DNA from: Chara braunii
Lineage: Eukaryota; Streptophyta; Charophyceae; Charales; Characeae
NCBI GenBank assembly: GCA_003427395.1
Contig: BFEA01000393.1
Coordinates: forward strand, 714,820 to 738,514
Direction of reading: 5' to 3'
DNA: 23,695 nucleotides
The translations under genes and the position numbers were made by a program. Positions within the stretch are counted from its first letter, which is position 1. Each line of letters opens with the position of its first letter. The notes beneath the pieces were generated by a model, which had not been told where the DNA came from, did not search any database, and worked only from the letters and a program-made list of their open reading frames with translations. Shown in pieces: positions 7,757 through 16,690 of this stretch.

Positions 7757-8648
7757 TGCAAGGAAGATGAGCAATAGCGAACTTCAGCAATCAAACAGCA
7801 TCATACATATGAGTCCAGATAGTCGTGACCTCGAACCAACAGCAGAATTGCATCACGAGATTCACCAAATAAGAACACACCAAGAGTTCATAATTGACAA
7901 TCCTGAAATAGTCCCATCATCATCAACGAAGAACCAGAGTTGATATCCTATCTGGCGCTCGGCGCCCAGACTACATGTGGCAGATCCTATCTAGCCTATA
8001 CTACGAAGCCGAAAGATGACGTCAACAACATTCCCGAGGTGCGAGCATATGGCGACCAATGTCGCACGCTTCCAGCACCAGGTATGTCTCGCGCTACACT
8101 CACAACCTCGTTCCCCAACTCACAGATGCCACTAGCACCCAAGGACCACCCTGCGCCTCACTTGCGGTTTGCGCCGGCTGAACATCTTTATCTTTTTTTG
8201 GGGCTCGCGACACATGCAGTTTTTAGTCAGGGTCACCTTTTTTTTTTTTTTTTTGCGGTGCGCAGTGCGAGTGGTTTTCAGTTCTTAACTATCTAGTATT
8301 GCGGCAATGGCATGGGACTGCATTGAGACCATCTGGGACCAGGTGGGACTGATTTTGAGATTGGAACTGGCATGATGGCATGGCTGTTGTAAGCGGACAG
8401 GGTGAATTGTGACGACATGGACCAGTACCCGTATCCAGCCCAGGGCCTGCTTTCCATTCATTCACACAGGCGGCCCAGGGCCTGGATTTCTTCAACCAAC
8501 TGGCGCTGCGCAACTGCCTGAATTTCCTTGGTTGCGCAGTGGCCGAAAAAGGGCCCTGAGGGCCTCGTCGAGCCTGCCTTCACTTAGGGCGGCCGACGGT
8601 CTGTACAGCAGGGCCGAAAAGGGGGTCCATCGGGGCTCTAGCCTCGCA
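7757..8648 (-). repeat. 5' LTR of element A (right copy)
   Basis: TG...CA ends. The outer parts 7757-8161 and 8422-8648 are near-identical to the left LTR. The 260-bp centre, 8162-8421, is different sequence and includes a run of 17 T at 8238-8254. The U3 start is at 8648 because the element reads leftward; the inner edge is followed by the primer binding site. Confidence 0.9.
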
Positions 8649-8652
8649 GTTT
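8649..8652. repeat. Target site duplication of element A, right copy (GTTT)
   Basis: Matches GTTT at 330-333. Together the two copies mark the integration site of element A. Confidence 0.6.
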
Positions 8653-9553
8653 CACGATCCAGAGTTGTCTTGTTCCAGTTTTCGTTATTGTTTCTTTGAA
8701 ATCAGGACAATTCTGCCTTCTTTATTCTTTTTCTAATGAAATAGGAAAATTGTTTCGAAAACAAGAAAAAAAGCATGGCTCTCAAGGGGATCTTTTGCAA
8801 TAGCCCTGCGAAAGTTGATGCCCCCATCTAATCTAACTTATGTCATTTCTGATTTGATATCATGGGGTTTGAAACTTTGAATGTATTGGCGAGGATTTCA
8901 GTCTGACTTTGCAGCCAAGGAGTCTGGTTGTACGTAATCTATAATAAAATGGTAATAATAGATTTAGTACACAGCATGACGTGGCGTCCCATGTGCCCCC
9001 GTGCCCCCCCTGTGGCTAGTGTCTTCGCCCAACTAGAGTGGCCGATTATTCTACCTGTATTAGGGGCAACTTTCGTAGTCCAGATACGGTGATAGTGATT
9101 GGGCCTTGTATTTTGGGTGAAGACGGGGGTAGCTTCCAGGCCCATTCACTTTTAAGAAAGAGCTTCGTAGTCCTGACTCTCACTTTACATATGTAATGTG
9201 TCGTAGGACAATAGATCGAATAACGTAATGTTCGTTCTCAATAACTCCTCGCCGACTTTTTATGCACAAGGTCCCCCTCGATAACGACAACTTGAGATGT
9301 GAAGCGTCTGGTGACTCCACGTGTGTGGGGATTCCTTGTCGGGTTCCAGAATGGCATGCTCTATCACCGGTCACTTGATGGAGGCAGTTATATCTCATTT
9401 ACATCCATCCGACCGGGTCCCGGTATGACCTCTTCGTTAATGAATTTTGCGATAGTATTCAGATGCTCATCTATGTGATTCATAGATGGAGTGTATACCT
9501 TGTGATTGGTTACGTACTTAATTGCTAATTCCCTTTCCATACCCATAATCCAG
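8653..9553. other. Inter-element region, no gene recognised
   Basis: About 0.9 kb, AT-richer than the LTRs. Short open frames (for example minus 8939-9145 and 9180-9398) show no family signature. The region next to 9554 may belong to the same organelle-like insertion as the maturase fragment, but I see no group II domain V hairpin that would prove it. Confidence 0.4.
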
Positions 9554-9826
9554 TTAAATATTCTCAGTAATTCCACACTTAATAAGTTTGAATTTTGCTG
9601 CGTACATTTTGGCCAGAGAGTGACGTAAAATAATGGAAAAATACCATATGATACGGCGTCTGTTCTGTGCGTGTCGGAACCACTCATTCAATCCTTTTAG
9701 AATAGCATTAATCCTAAAGTTAGTTTCACTTTGAGGAAAGTGCATATATCTAAAACATGGTTGTGGCTCATTCCCTTTGAGGAAACCTTGGGTTTGAGGA
9801 CAATGGAAGTTTATTGAGGAGGAGTT
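9554..9826 (-). pseudogene. Group II intron maturase fragment (thumb/domain X)
   Basis: An open stretch of about 90 codons from just after a TGA at 9827 to a TAA at 9554. Read in frame it gives FLKGNEPQPCFRYMHFPQSE, then NFRINAILKGLNEWF and HSLAKMYAAKFKL. This pattern (N-x-RI-x-AIL-x-GL-x-x-WF ... RHSLAK-x-YAAKFKL) is typical of the thumb/domain X of group II intron-encoded maturases, which bind and help splice their intron. The RT part upstream and anything downstream of YAAKFKL are absent or scrambled, so it is a remnant. Mitochondrial origin (a nuclear mitochondrial insertion) is inferred from the family, not shown. Recognition is from memory. Confidence 0.55.
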
Positions 9827-9982
9827 TCAAGCAAGAGATGCGGGAGATTCTTTTGATAAGAGGGCATTTAAGATTGCAGTTCACTCGACCCTATTCCAAG
9901 GGGGCATTACCCCCTTCCGTGATCACCAAATGAAATTAAATAGGCCGCCGCTTCGTGACGGTAACAGTCAACGCTGCGCACG

Positions 9983-10281
9983 TCCATTTACATTTCATTT
10001 CACTTGGAGTCATCCATTCCGTCCGGCATGGTTCTGTTTAACAACACAGAGGCACGACGATCGATCGATCACCACATNNNNNNNNNNNNNNNNNNNNNNN
10101 NNNNNNNNNNNNNNNNNNNNNNNNNNNNNNNNNNNNNNNNNNNNNNNNNNNNNNNNNNNNNNNNNNNNNNNNNNNNNNNNNNNNNNNNNNNNNNTCCATT
10201 TACATTTCATTTCACTTGGAGTCATCCATTCCATCCGGCATGGTTTTGTTTAACTACACGGAGGCACGACGATCGATCGAT
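9983..10281. repeat. Duplicated ~87-bp segment flanking an assembly gap
   Basis: 9983-10069 and 10195-10281 are near-identical (TCCATTTACATTTCATTTCA, running on to GATCGATCGAT), with a few substitutions. Between them lie 117 N at 10078-10194. Either a tandem repeat collapsed at this point or the gap joins two copies of one sequence. The protein frames spanning the Ns are artefacts. Confidence 0.8.
10078..10194. other. Assembly gap (117 N)
   Basis: A run of N. The sequence and true length are unknown. Confidence 0.99.
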
Positions 10282-10447
10282 GATAATTGCTAGGTCTTGT
10301 TCTGGTCAATGTCATCATTGTCATGACATTATCTAAATTGAAATGAACCTACCTGGAGAGAAGCAGTTAGGTCCGATTTGTGTAGGTTTCCAGGGGCAGC
10401 GACTGGAAACATCTTTGGGTCATTGTCATGATTCTATTTGCTAAAAG

Positions 10448-10461
10448 CTTTGCTAAGATTT
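10448..10461. repeat. SINE target site duplication, left copy
   Basis: CTTTGCTAAGATTT, identical to 10921-10934. It lies just beyond the poly(A) end (T run on the plus strand) of the SINE. Confidence 0.8.
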
Positions 10462-10920
10462 TTTTTTTAAAGGCTAATTCTTTAAGCCCAACCAATTCAA
10501 TTACTTGTCAAATCTGGACAGGACAGCCTTTCAGGCCTTTTCTATTGTCATTATAGTATTACGGGGAATCCCATAGCAGCCACATCCATGCTCAAGCCTC
10601 CAATGAGGGAACATGCGGGAGCTGCACCCACCAGCAGGTGTGACACCTGCTACAGCAGGTGGGCGATACCGGCCAGGGGTCAGCCGGTAGCATCAGGACC
10701 GAGCTTCTTCGATGGGCCAGTCACTGTGCCTCCCCTCCGGTCCCCTCCCCCTATGAACATCAGCAGTCTCTGCTCAATGCCACTCGGGGGGCCCAACGAC
10801 ATACCTCGAGGTGGCAGGCGCCAAGCTTGCCCAGGAAGGTACATGAGGCCAATGGGGATTGAACCCGAGACCTCCTACATGCCACTTGCGTGCCTTACCA
10901 ACTGAGCTAGGCCGTTGGAT
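10462..10920 (-). mobile_element. tRNA-derived SINE, complete, 459 bp
   Basis: Minus-strand order: target duplication, tRNA-like head (about 10919-10845), unrelated body, A-rich end (seven A at 10462-10468), target duplication. The head contains a perfect pol III A box, TAGCTCAGTTGG (10898-10909), and a B box, GGTTCAATCCC (10855-10865), separated by 32 nt, as in a tRNA gene. The cloverleaf stems are degenerate, so it is not a functional tRNA gene. SINEs are non-coding and move using a partner LINE's reverse transcriptase; the 14-bp target duplication and A tail are the marks of that process. The body has a palindrome at 10633-10651 (AGCAGGTGT G ACACCTGCT). I cannot name the family. Confidence 0.8.
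10845..10919 (-). promoter_or_regulatory. Internal RNA polymerase III promoter (A and B boxes) of the SINE
   Basis: A box 10898-10909 and B box 10855-10865 on the minus strand fit TFIIIC binding consensus sequences and sit at tRNA spacing. They lie inside the transcribed SINE head. Confidence 0.75.
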
Positions 10921-10934
10921 CTTTGCTAAGATTT
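10921..10934. repeat. SINE target site duplication, right copy
   Basis: CTTTGCTAAGATTT, identical to 10448-10461. It lies directly before the tRNA-like head of the SINE. Confidence 0.8.
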
Positions 10935-11506
10935 CTCAAACTACTGTTAGACAGTGTTAGTAATATTATGGGATATTTAATATTTATGGCTCTATAATTC
11001 TTGATATTTGTAAGCTTCCCTTTCTTATAGAGAAGTGTCCCTTTCAAGTGTGACTATATCCATCCATGTATTGATTAATAAACTCTCCTACCTTCTTAAC
11101 CTCAATAGAAACCCCGGCCAGTATAGCTGTATTTGTATTTGAGCCAGCTTTCAGTCTGGAGACAGTGATTACGACCGACCGGGCGTTATGGTAGGTGGTC
11201 CTTCTTCTCCCCAAAAAGAATTGTTCAGAAAAGCGCAGGGATTAATTCCCCTCCAAGAACTGTAGTAGTTTTTTGACAAGGTGCAATCAATTAACCAATA
11301 CGACGGCGAATGCAATCAAATTGACAAAATGAGAACAAGTCAGCAAGCAAAAGCAGGTTAAAACTTAACAGTACACTTCGTGACGTAGTTGAAAGATTTC
11401 TAGTATGTTGTTGTCCGAAGGAAAGTAAAAATTTGCTACTCTATCCAATTCCAATTGTGAAAGATCTCTGGTATTTCCCACCCATTCCAACGTAACAGAG
11501 ATATAT
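10935..11506. other. Spacer before element B, nothing recognised
   Basis: About 570 bp, AT-rich, with no open frame of interest and no recognised motif. Confidence 0.5.
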
Positions 11507-11511
11507 TGTAT
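11507..11511. repeat. Target site duplication of element B, left copy (TGTAT)
   Basis: Abuts the left LTR. Compare TGTAC at 20503-20507: four of five bases agree and the fifth is a transition, consistent with an aged 5-bp Gypsy duplication. Confidence 0.6.
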
Positions 11512-12033
11512 TGTTGCATACTATTGAATACTTCACCAAGTAGGGGCAGAACCAAAGATCAACCAATATAGGATGAACATGTATGCAGCGGAAGTCTGAG
11601 AAATGGACTGACTCACATAGATTGAACTTACCCCAACATCACTCAACACACAAGCAATTGTGAGATGGTGAGGTCTGAAGCCATACATAGACGATGCTTC
11701 AGGCCCCGTACAACCATACACAGATGAATGGTGGGAGGAGAGACGATGGAGGTGGGAGATATGGACAGCGCCAGATGTCACCGAGATAGAATCAAGAAGG
11801 TCACCGATATGGTAGCCCAAAATGTCATCGAACCAAACACAGAATGTTGGGGACATAAGTCACCAATGTCTGAGGTACAAAATCCTAATGTAACCGATGT
11901 CCGATCTGTGATGCCACCAGGTCTCAGTCCCAACTATCTCCAATGTCTCGGATCCGGTACGTATCACATCCTCCAACCACCGAAGTCCAATCGATGATCT
12001 CTGTCCAACTCGTATCGATAGTCTCTAGTCTAG

Positions 12034-12115
12034 AGAAGAAGAAGGAGAAGAAGTCTGAAGAAGAAGAAGGAGAAGAAGTCTGAAGAAGAAGAAGAAGGAG
12101 AAGAAGAAGAGAAAG
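12034..12115. repeat. GAA-rich purine tract in the left LTR of B
   Basis: Units of the type GAAGAAGAAGGAGAAGAAGT separated by CT; one more unit (about 26 bp) than the matching tract at 19868-19925. Probably replication slippage. Confidence 0.85.
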
Positions 12116-12578
12116 ATCCGGGAGGGGCAGAGGAGAGGTGGAGCAGGTGAGTCAGCGCCCAGGCTCCTACCTGCGGATGCAAGTTGGCGCCTTGGAACTG
12201 TTGAAGACCCGCGACTTCAACCTGTAGCTATGGCGCTGTGAAGGTAAGCCGGTAAGTCTCTGTCTGCCAACCTCGAACCGTCACTCAGCGCTAACCAGCG
12301 CTGTTATGCTCGGAGCTGCGCTAAACCAAGATTAGCGCAGCGTTGTTCCTCGGCTGCTGCCGTACTCCTCTCCAACCTGCTGGAATGGCCGCTGGACCGG
12401 CCTAAGTACCGGCCGGCGGCCGGTCGGCCTCAATGCTGCCTTGACGCGCCTTGGTCTGAATTGTCGAACTTGACGATTCAGATCAGACCGGCGGGCGGCA
12501 GCCTCAAGGGCGCCGCCAGGCCCAAACGATAATGTCGCTTGGGCCTGTACCTGGTCTGCTGCAGGAAAGGCCAATTGG

Positions 12579-12641
12579 TGCTTCAAAACGGCCTACCGAT
12601 GCCTCAAAACGGCCTACCGGTGCCTCAAAACGGCCTACCGG
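12579..12641. repeat. 21-bp tandem repeat, three copies, left LTR of B
   Basis: Units at 12579-12599, 12600-12620 and 12621-12641, core CTCAAAACGGCCTACCG. The right LTR has a single unit at 20389-20409. The array lies in U3, where repeat number could affect promoter strength. Confidence 0.85.
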
Positions 12642-12671
12642 GAGAAAGGTCCGGCCTTTAGCTGGGCCGGC

Positions 12672-13184
12672 CTAAATACCCCTTTGCCTAGTGGTCGGAT
12701 CCCAAAGGGACCGGTGTGGCATCAGTATGTAACACACTCCCCCCCTTAAAAGACCGAGCGACCTGTGAGGATGAAGTTGCCTGTCCGATACCTTGGTGGG
12801 TCGGGCGGGACCAGCTTTGTCCTTGGCGAGTCGCCGGTTCTCGTAGTCAGAGAAGATGAGTGGTGCAGATGCCTGTAAGTCTGCACGGGAGATCCAACGC
12901 GTGTCATCAGGGGCACATTGCTTGAATGTGACTTGGTATTGCATTGGCTTGTTGCCATACTTGCGATGCGTGATGACACGGTCAACTTCGCGATGTCCGT
13001 CCAGAGAGGGCGGATCCTGTGATCGTCGGCCCGGAAACTCATCCTCGGAAGGTGGTATATGCACGACCAGCTTTGACGCATGAAAAACCGGGTGCACGAG
13101 GACGTGCGGTGGGACGACAATCACAAAGGAAGGGCCAGCAGGGTCGTCGCCTGCTGCAGAAATTACCTTCCATGTCCAAACCAT
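12672..13184 (-). CDS. pol: GPY region and chromodomain-like tail, element B
   Basis: 170 codons in the next frame: VWTWKVISAAGDDPAGPSFV, HPVFHASKL, then a chromodomain-like segment (REVDRVITHRKYGNKPMQYQ, VTFKQCAPDDTRWISRADL). The ATG at 13184 is an artefact of the frameshift. After the basic tail (ENRRLAKDKAG) the frame continues through the polypurine tract and about 60 nt of U3 to a stop at 12672. The alternative frame stops just before the G7 tract (RSVF-stop at 12746), so the natural end of Pol is uncertain. Confidence 0.85.
   Translation of the reverse strand: MVWTWKVISAAGDDPAGPSFVIVVPPHVLVHPVFHASKLVVHIPPSEDEFPGRRSQDPPSLDGHREVDRVITHRKYGNKPMQYQVTFKQCAPDDTRWISRADLQASAPLIFSDYENRRLAKDKAGPARPTKVSDRQLHPHRSLGLLRGGVCYILMPHRSLWDPTTRQRGI
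12735..12753 (-). other. Polypurine tract of element B
   Basis: Minus strand TCTTTTAAGGGGGGGAGTG directly precedes the 3' LTR start (TGTTACATAC). The G7 run is a typical plus-strand primer core. Confidence 0.8.
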
Positions 13185-13540
13185 TTTGGGAGGAGTTTGC
13201 GCGCGACGTCTTGCTCCAACGCGAATTCCTCAGCGAGGACCCAAACAAGGTCTCCCTCGCGGAAAGGACATGGGAGTCGACGTCGGTTGGCTTGCTGCTG
13301 CATGCGCATTTGAGCCTTTTGCATGTTCGCTCGGGCTTTGATCAGCAGGTCCCAGTACTTCCGAACGGAAGCGGGAGAGCAAGCGACGTCGATGTCGGCA
13401 GCCCGTGGTAAAAGAAGATCGGCAAAGACTCGGGCTTTCTCCCCACTGTGATGCAACTCGAATGGAGTGATGCAAATTGCCTGGTGCACCGAAGTGTTAT
13501 AGGCAAACTCGATGTCGGGAAGCCGGTCAACCCAATCTTT
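13163..13540 (-). CDS. pol: Integrase C-terminal segment, element B
   Basis: Continues in frame after TAG 13541: KDWVDRLPDIEFAYNTSVHQ, then a helical stretch (ARANMQKAQMRMQQQANRRR) and FREGDLVWVLAEEFALEQDV, the start of the SH3-like region, to PKWFGHGR and stop. The end is caused by a one-base deletion at about 13177 within FGPW. Confidence 0.85.
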   Translation of the reverse strand, partial: KDWVDRLPDIEFAYNTSVHQAICITPFELHHSGEKARVFADLLLPRAADIDVACSPASVRKYWDLLIKARANMQKAQMRMQQQANRRRLPCPFREGDLVWVLAEEFALEQDVARKLLPKWFGHGR

Positions 13541-14029
13541 CTAGTTGGGACGGATGAGTTTACGTAACATCATTTGAGCCGTCTCATGCGCTCGTTCCGA
13601 CTGCCCGTCCGTCTGCGGGTGCCGTGCGGAACTCGGCTTCATAGTCGAACCGGACTCCGTCATGAGGGAAGTCCAAAAGGTTGACATGAAGCGAGTGTCT
13701 CTGTCGCTCACAATGTCTTCCGGAACACCGTGGCAGGTAATCCAGCCGGTGTGCAAGAGTCGTGCGAGCTCGGGGGCTGTAGCACGGTACATGCATGGAA
13801 GAAAACGAGCGTACTTGCTTAAACGGTCAACGACCGTGAGGATTCCGTCATGACCGAGGCGATCGCGGGTAAACGGGCCTGTAACATCCATAGCAATGGA
13901 GAGGCGCAGTGCCCGAGGGATTGGTATCGGTTCCAGTTCGCCATAAGGGACCTGAGATCTACCTTTGTTACGATGGCAAACTGCACATGACTCAATGTAC
14001 CTAGTGACGTCATGAAGAACGTCCGGCAA
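13541..14029 (-). CDS. pol: Integrase catalytic core, element B
   Basis: 162 codons; the frame extends upstream to TAG 14039. CAVC (C15, C18) completes the zinc-binding site. The catalytic residues are D48 (AMDVTGPF), D109 (IVSDRDTRF) and E145 (ARHPQTDGQSERAHE), with exactly 35 residues between the last two. This enzyme inserts the cDNA into host chromosomes. It ends at TAG 13541 (PN-stop-KDW), after which the same frame continues WVDRLPDIEFAYN. Confidence 0.93.
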   Translation of the reverse strand: MPDVLHDVTRYIESCAVCHRNKGRSQVPYGELEPIPIPRALRLSIAMDVTGPFTRDRLGHDGILTVVDRLSKYARFLPCMYRATAPELARLLHTGWITCHGVPEDIVSDRDTRFMSTFWTSLMTESGSTMKPSSARHPQTDGQSERAHETAQMMLRKLIRPN

Positions 14030-14041
14030 GTGAAAACGCTA

Positions 14042-14285
14042 GCGGAGGCGGGCCAATGTGCGGGTCACGCCGAGGTGTGCCGAAAGTCGTGCATCGTGGA
14101 ATTGGCTGAGGAGGCGAGTCCGTAAGATGCGATCTTGGGGCACCACTAACAAGTCTTTTCCTCTCGTGTGGAGGAGTAAGAACCCGTCGGAGATACGATA
14201 GTGACCAGCCGGCAGGTGATTCGATGAAAGCTCCGCGTAGCGTGGAGTACATCGGGTCGGACTTGTAGCTGTTGACGAAGTGATG
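14042..14285 (-). pseudogene. pol: RNase H-integrase linker, element B, frameshifted
   Basis: After TAG 14286 the frame reads HHFVNSYKSDPMYSTLRGAF. From about 14220 the homologous reading moves one frame: LPAGHYRISDGFLLLHTR, then QDRILRTRLLSQFHDARLSA, HLGVTRTLARLR. The last part holds the paired His of the integrase zinc-binding domain. TAG 14039 then precedes RFHLPDVLHDV. No single frame covers this stretch. Confidence 0.75.
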
Positions 14286-15227
14286 CTACAGATCGTCGTC
14301 GAGCTGGAACGTTGTAGTCACTAGGGCACAAAAATCGGGCCGTCGTGAGAGGGCGTCTGCTGCTCGGTTGGCGGGACCGGGAATGTGGCATGGGTTAAAG
14401 TCGAACTGGTCGATGTAATACATCCATCGACCGATCGTGCTAGTGACTGTGTCCTGCGTTTTGTAGTAGGTCAACGGATTGTTATCCGTGTTCCATTTAA
14501 AACGCCGACGACCGAGAAGAAGGTGGCGCCACCGTTTGAGAACGGTGACGAACGCGAGTAACTCTTTCTTCCTAGCGTCGTCGAGAGTGTTGACGAGAGG
14601 CACCTTTTGGGAGAAGTACTCAACCGGGTGCCAACCGTCTGGGTGACATTGTTCTAATACCGCACCAATACCGTATCCGGAAGTGTTCGTAGTCACTTGG
14701 GTGGGTAGGGTGGGGTTATAAATACGGAGGGTCGGTGCGTCTTGCATCGTCGCCTTCAACGTATTGAACGCGCCACGAGTTGTGTCGTCGAACTCAAATG
14801 GTACCTTCGGGGACTGTAGTCTCGACAAAGGGGCTGCCACTTTGGAGTAAGACTCGACGAAGCGCTGATAGTATCCAGCCAAACCCATGAAAGAGCGTAC
14901 GTCCGTCGTGCAACAGGGTTCCCACCAATCCACGATGGCTTGGATCTTGTCCACTAAGGGATGAATGCCTTTTGGCGTTACATAATGGCCTAAGTACTCA
15001 AGCTCTTGTTTGGCGAATTCGCACTTGTCGCGGTTTGCTTTGTACTTGGCTGCTCGCAAACGATCCAAAACCGCACGAAGGTGTACGAGGTGCTCGTCCA
15101 GCGTCCGACTATAGACCAAGATATCATCGAGGTAGATGAGGACGGTACGATCGAGCAAGTCTCGGAACTCTGTTGTCATGGCTGCTTGGAAGGCTGTCGG
15201 GGGATTGGTGAGTCCAAATGGCATCAC
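14286..15227 (-). CDS. pol: RT C-terminal half and RNase H, element B
   Basis: 313 codons from an internal ATG; the same frame continues upstream to TAG 15297. PFGLTNPPTAFQ, then catalytic YLDD at residues 32-35 (15123-15134), LGHYVTPKGIHP and RSFMGLAGYYQRFV. The RNase H first catalytic Asp of the usual TDAS is Asn here (TTNTSGYGIG, residue 181, 14685-14687), while E222 (KKELLAF) and D248 (NTDNNPL) remain. AADALSRRPDF marks the end of RNase H. It ends at TAG 14286. Confidence 0.93.
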   Translation of the reverse strand: MMPFGLTNPPTAFQAAMTTEFRDLLDRTVLIYLDDILVYSRTLDEHLVHLRAVLDRLRAAKYKANRDKCEFAKQELEYLGHYVTPKGIHPLVDKIQAIVDWWEPCCTTDVRSFMGLAGYYQRFVESYSKVAAPLSRLQSPKVPFEFDDTTRGAFNTLKATMQDAPTLRIYNPTLPTQVTTNTSGYGIGAVLEQCHPDGWHPVEYFSQKVPLVNTLDDARKKELLAFVTVLKRWRHLLLGRRRFKWNTDNNPLTYYKTQDTVTSTIGRWMYYIDQFDFNPCHIPGPANRAADALSRRPDFCALVTTTFQLDDDL

Positions 15228-15296
15228 GACCCACTCAAAATGCCCATACCGTGTTTTGAAGGTGGTCTTGTACCGGTTTTGAGGCTGGATTTCGAT

Positions 15297-16667
15297 CTAG
15301 TGGTAACCCGACTTCAAGTCCAACTTTGAGAAGTACGTCGCGCTGCCCAACCGCTCAAGGAGATCATCAATCCGAGGGAGAGGGTCAGCGTTCTTTACGG
15401 TTTGTGCGTTAAGTTTTCTATAATCGATGCACAACCGTAGGTCCTTGTTCTTCTTCTGGACGAAGAGAACATGTGCACCATATGGTGAACAACTAGGGTG
15501 AATCCAACCTTTGTCGAGAAGGTTGTCGAGTTGTGCGCGAAGCACCTCGAGTTCCTCTTCGCTCATGCGGTAGATGCATCCATGCGGATGGACGGCGCCA
15601 ACCTCGAGGGTAATCCCGTGATGTATGGGCCGATCCGGAACCGTTCCGGTGGGAGCCTCGAAGACACCTCCATATCCATCTAAGAGGTGAGTAATGCGTG
15701 GGTCCGGCGACAACGTGGCTGGTCCGTCCGTCGAGGGGAGGGCATGTAGGAAAACAACTCCCATCTCCTCTACGTCATTCGGAGCTATGGTGCCGCGAAT
15801 CCTTGCGACGGAAACCACGTGACAAGCAATCGAAGTGTGAGGAGTCACGATCGTACACGAGATTAACACTCCGTTCCAATCACGAACGTGAACGGTTCGG
15901 TCATGAAAGTTTACCGGATGATCGGTGATAACCAACCAAGACATGCCTAGAATCATGTCGAGCTTGGTGTCGAGGATGTCGAAAGACACCGGCTCGCCCG
16001 CAACGGGTGCAAAGTACACCGGAACGCCGTCAACGCATCGGTCAATTGACTTTTGCGTGCGGCTGTCTGCAAGTGTGACTTGCATAGGTTGCATCTTCCT
16101 TCGAACACGGGGGACGAAGCCTGCGCGTGCCATAAAGGCTTGGCTCAGAAAGTTGCGAGATGCTCCGCAATCAATCAAGGCACTGCAAGTGGCCTTTCCG
16201 ATTTGAATGCGGATATAGAGCAGAGGAGCGTCAGTCTCAACGTACCTTTGGGTGGCGTACTCGCGGTCAATCTTCGCAAGATAGTAGCGGAGATCGACAA
16301 CCGCTACTCTGTCGTCCGTCAACGGAGCTGGTACTACAGCGTGCAAGTTGGAGCGTAGATTTGCCATCAAGGCTTTACAGTGCGACTTTGGCAAGGATCT
16401 GGTCAAGGGTAGAGGCATCCAGGCGAAGTCCTCTCTCGTGAGCGGGTCAAGGTCCTCAAGCCTTGACCACGCCGTTGAGTCCTCGAAAATAAGTGGCGAA
16501 CTAACCGGTTCTCTTGCCGACGGTGTACAAGCTACACATACGGTATCTAGGTGCACATGGCCAGGCTGTTCCAATGGTGGCACCAGCTGGGCGGCATAAT
16601 CCTCGTATGTGTTACGAGAATCAGCGACTAACGCATGCTCCCCGACAGTGATATCATTTGCTAGCAA
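15297..16667 (-). CDS. pol: Protease and RT N-terminal half, element B
   Basis: 456 codons from a TTG; the frame is open upstream to the slippery site at 16724. Residues 150-245 hold the retropepsin-like protease: active site [13 protein letters not shown] with Asp 166 (16170-16172), where D-C-G replaces D-S/T-G, and DMILGMSWL at 237-245. The connector [14 protein letters not shown] leads into [42 protein letters not shown] and [11 protein letters not shown]. It stops at TAG 15297 exactly where Gypsy RTs have Gln in LKSGYHQI, so CAG has become TAG. Confidence 0.93.
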   Translation of the reverse strand: MLANDITVGEHALVADSRNTYEDYAAQLVPPLEQPGHVHLDTVCVACTPSAREPVSSPLIFEDSTAWSRLEDLDPLTREDFAWMPLPLTRSLPKSHCKALMANLRSNLHAVVPAPLTDDRVAVVDLRYYLAKIDREYATQRYVETDAPLLYIRIQIGKATCSALIDCGASRNFLSQAFMARAGFVPRVRRKMQPMQVTLADSRTQKSIDRCVDGVPVYFAPVAGEPVSFDILDTKLDMILGMSWLVITDHPVNFHDRTVHVRDWNGVLISCTIVTPHTSIACHVVSVARIRGTIAPNDVEEMGVVFLHALPSTDGPATLSPDPRITHLLDGYGGVFEAPTGTVPDRPIHHGITLEVGAVHPHGCIYRMSEEELEVLRAQLDNLLDKGWIHPSCSPYGAHVLFVQKKNKDLRLCIDYRKLNAQTVKNADPLPRIDDLLERLGSATYFSKLDLKSGYH

Positions 16668-16690
16668 GGCAACCGGTTCCGGCGGAGTGT

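Larger units (their letters stand above)
334..8648 (-). mobile_element. Element A: Ty3/Gypsy chromovirus-like LTR retrotransposon, decayed
   Basis: An 8.3-kb element read on the minus strand. In reading order it has a 5' LTR (8648-7757), tRNA-iMet primer binding site, 1.27-kb leader, gag, pol in the -1 frame, polypurine tract and 3' LTR (1254-334). The order protease, RT, RNase H, integrase is that of Ty3/Gypsy (Metaviridae). The GPY-like module and chromodomain-like tail after integrase place it with chromoviruses. It is not autonomous now: gag has a frameshift and a UAG, protease is frameshifted, the N-terminal half of RT is deleted and RNase H has two UAG codons. Mutual support from LTRs, PBS, PPT, target duplication and domains makes the call firm. 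Confidence 0.95.
11512..12734 (-). repeat. 3' LTR of element B (left copy, 1223 bp)
   Basis: Starts TGTTGCATACT and ends AGTATGTAACA, a TG...CA pair with a short imperfect inverted repeat. It aligns end to end with 19348-20502. It is longer by 68 bp, explained by two extra 21-bp units at 12579-12641 and an extra unit in the GAA tract at 12034-12115. Open frames in it (plus 11728-11997; minus 12332-12586) recur in the other LTR by shared descent and show no protein family. Confidence 0.93.

Noticed and set aside
9930-10336. Open frames across the N run
   Set aside because: They are held open by unknown bases.
10845-10919. A functional tRNA gene
   Set aside because: A and B boxes are good but T-arm and acceptor pairing are poor, and the sequence is the head of a SINE with target duplication and A tail.
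11728-11997. Plus-strand 89-codon frame, repeated at 19564-19833
   Set aside because: Antisense to LTR B and conserved only because the LTRs are copies.
12332-12586. Minus-strand 84-codon frame, repeated at 20142-20396
   Set aside because: Inside LTR B in GC-rich U3; no family and no reason to be translated.
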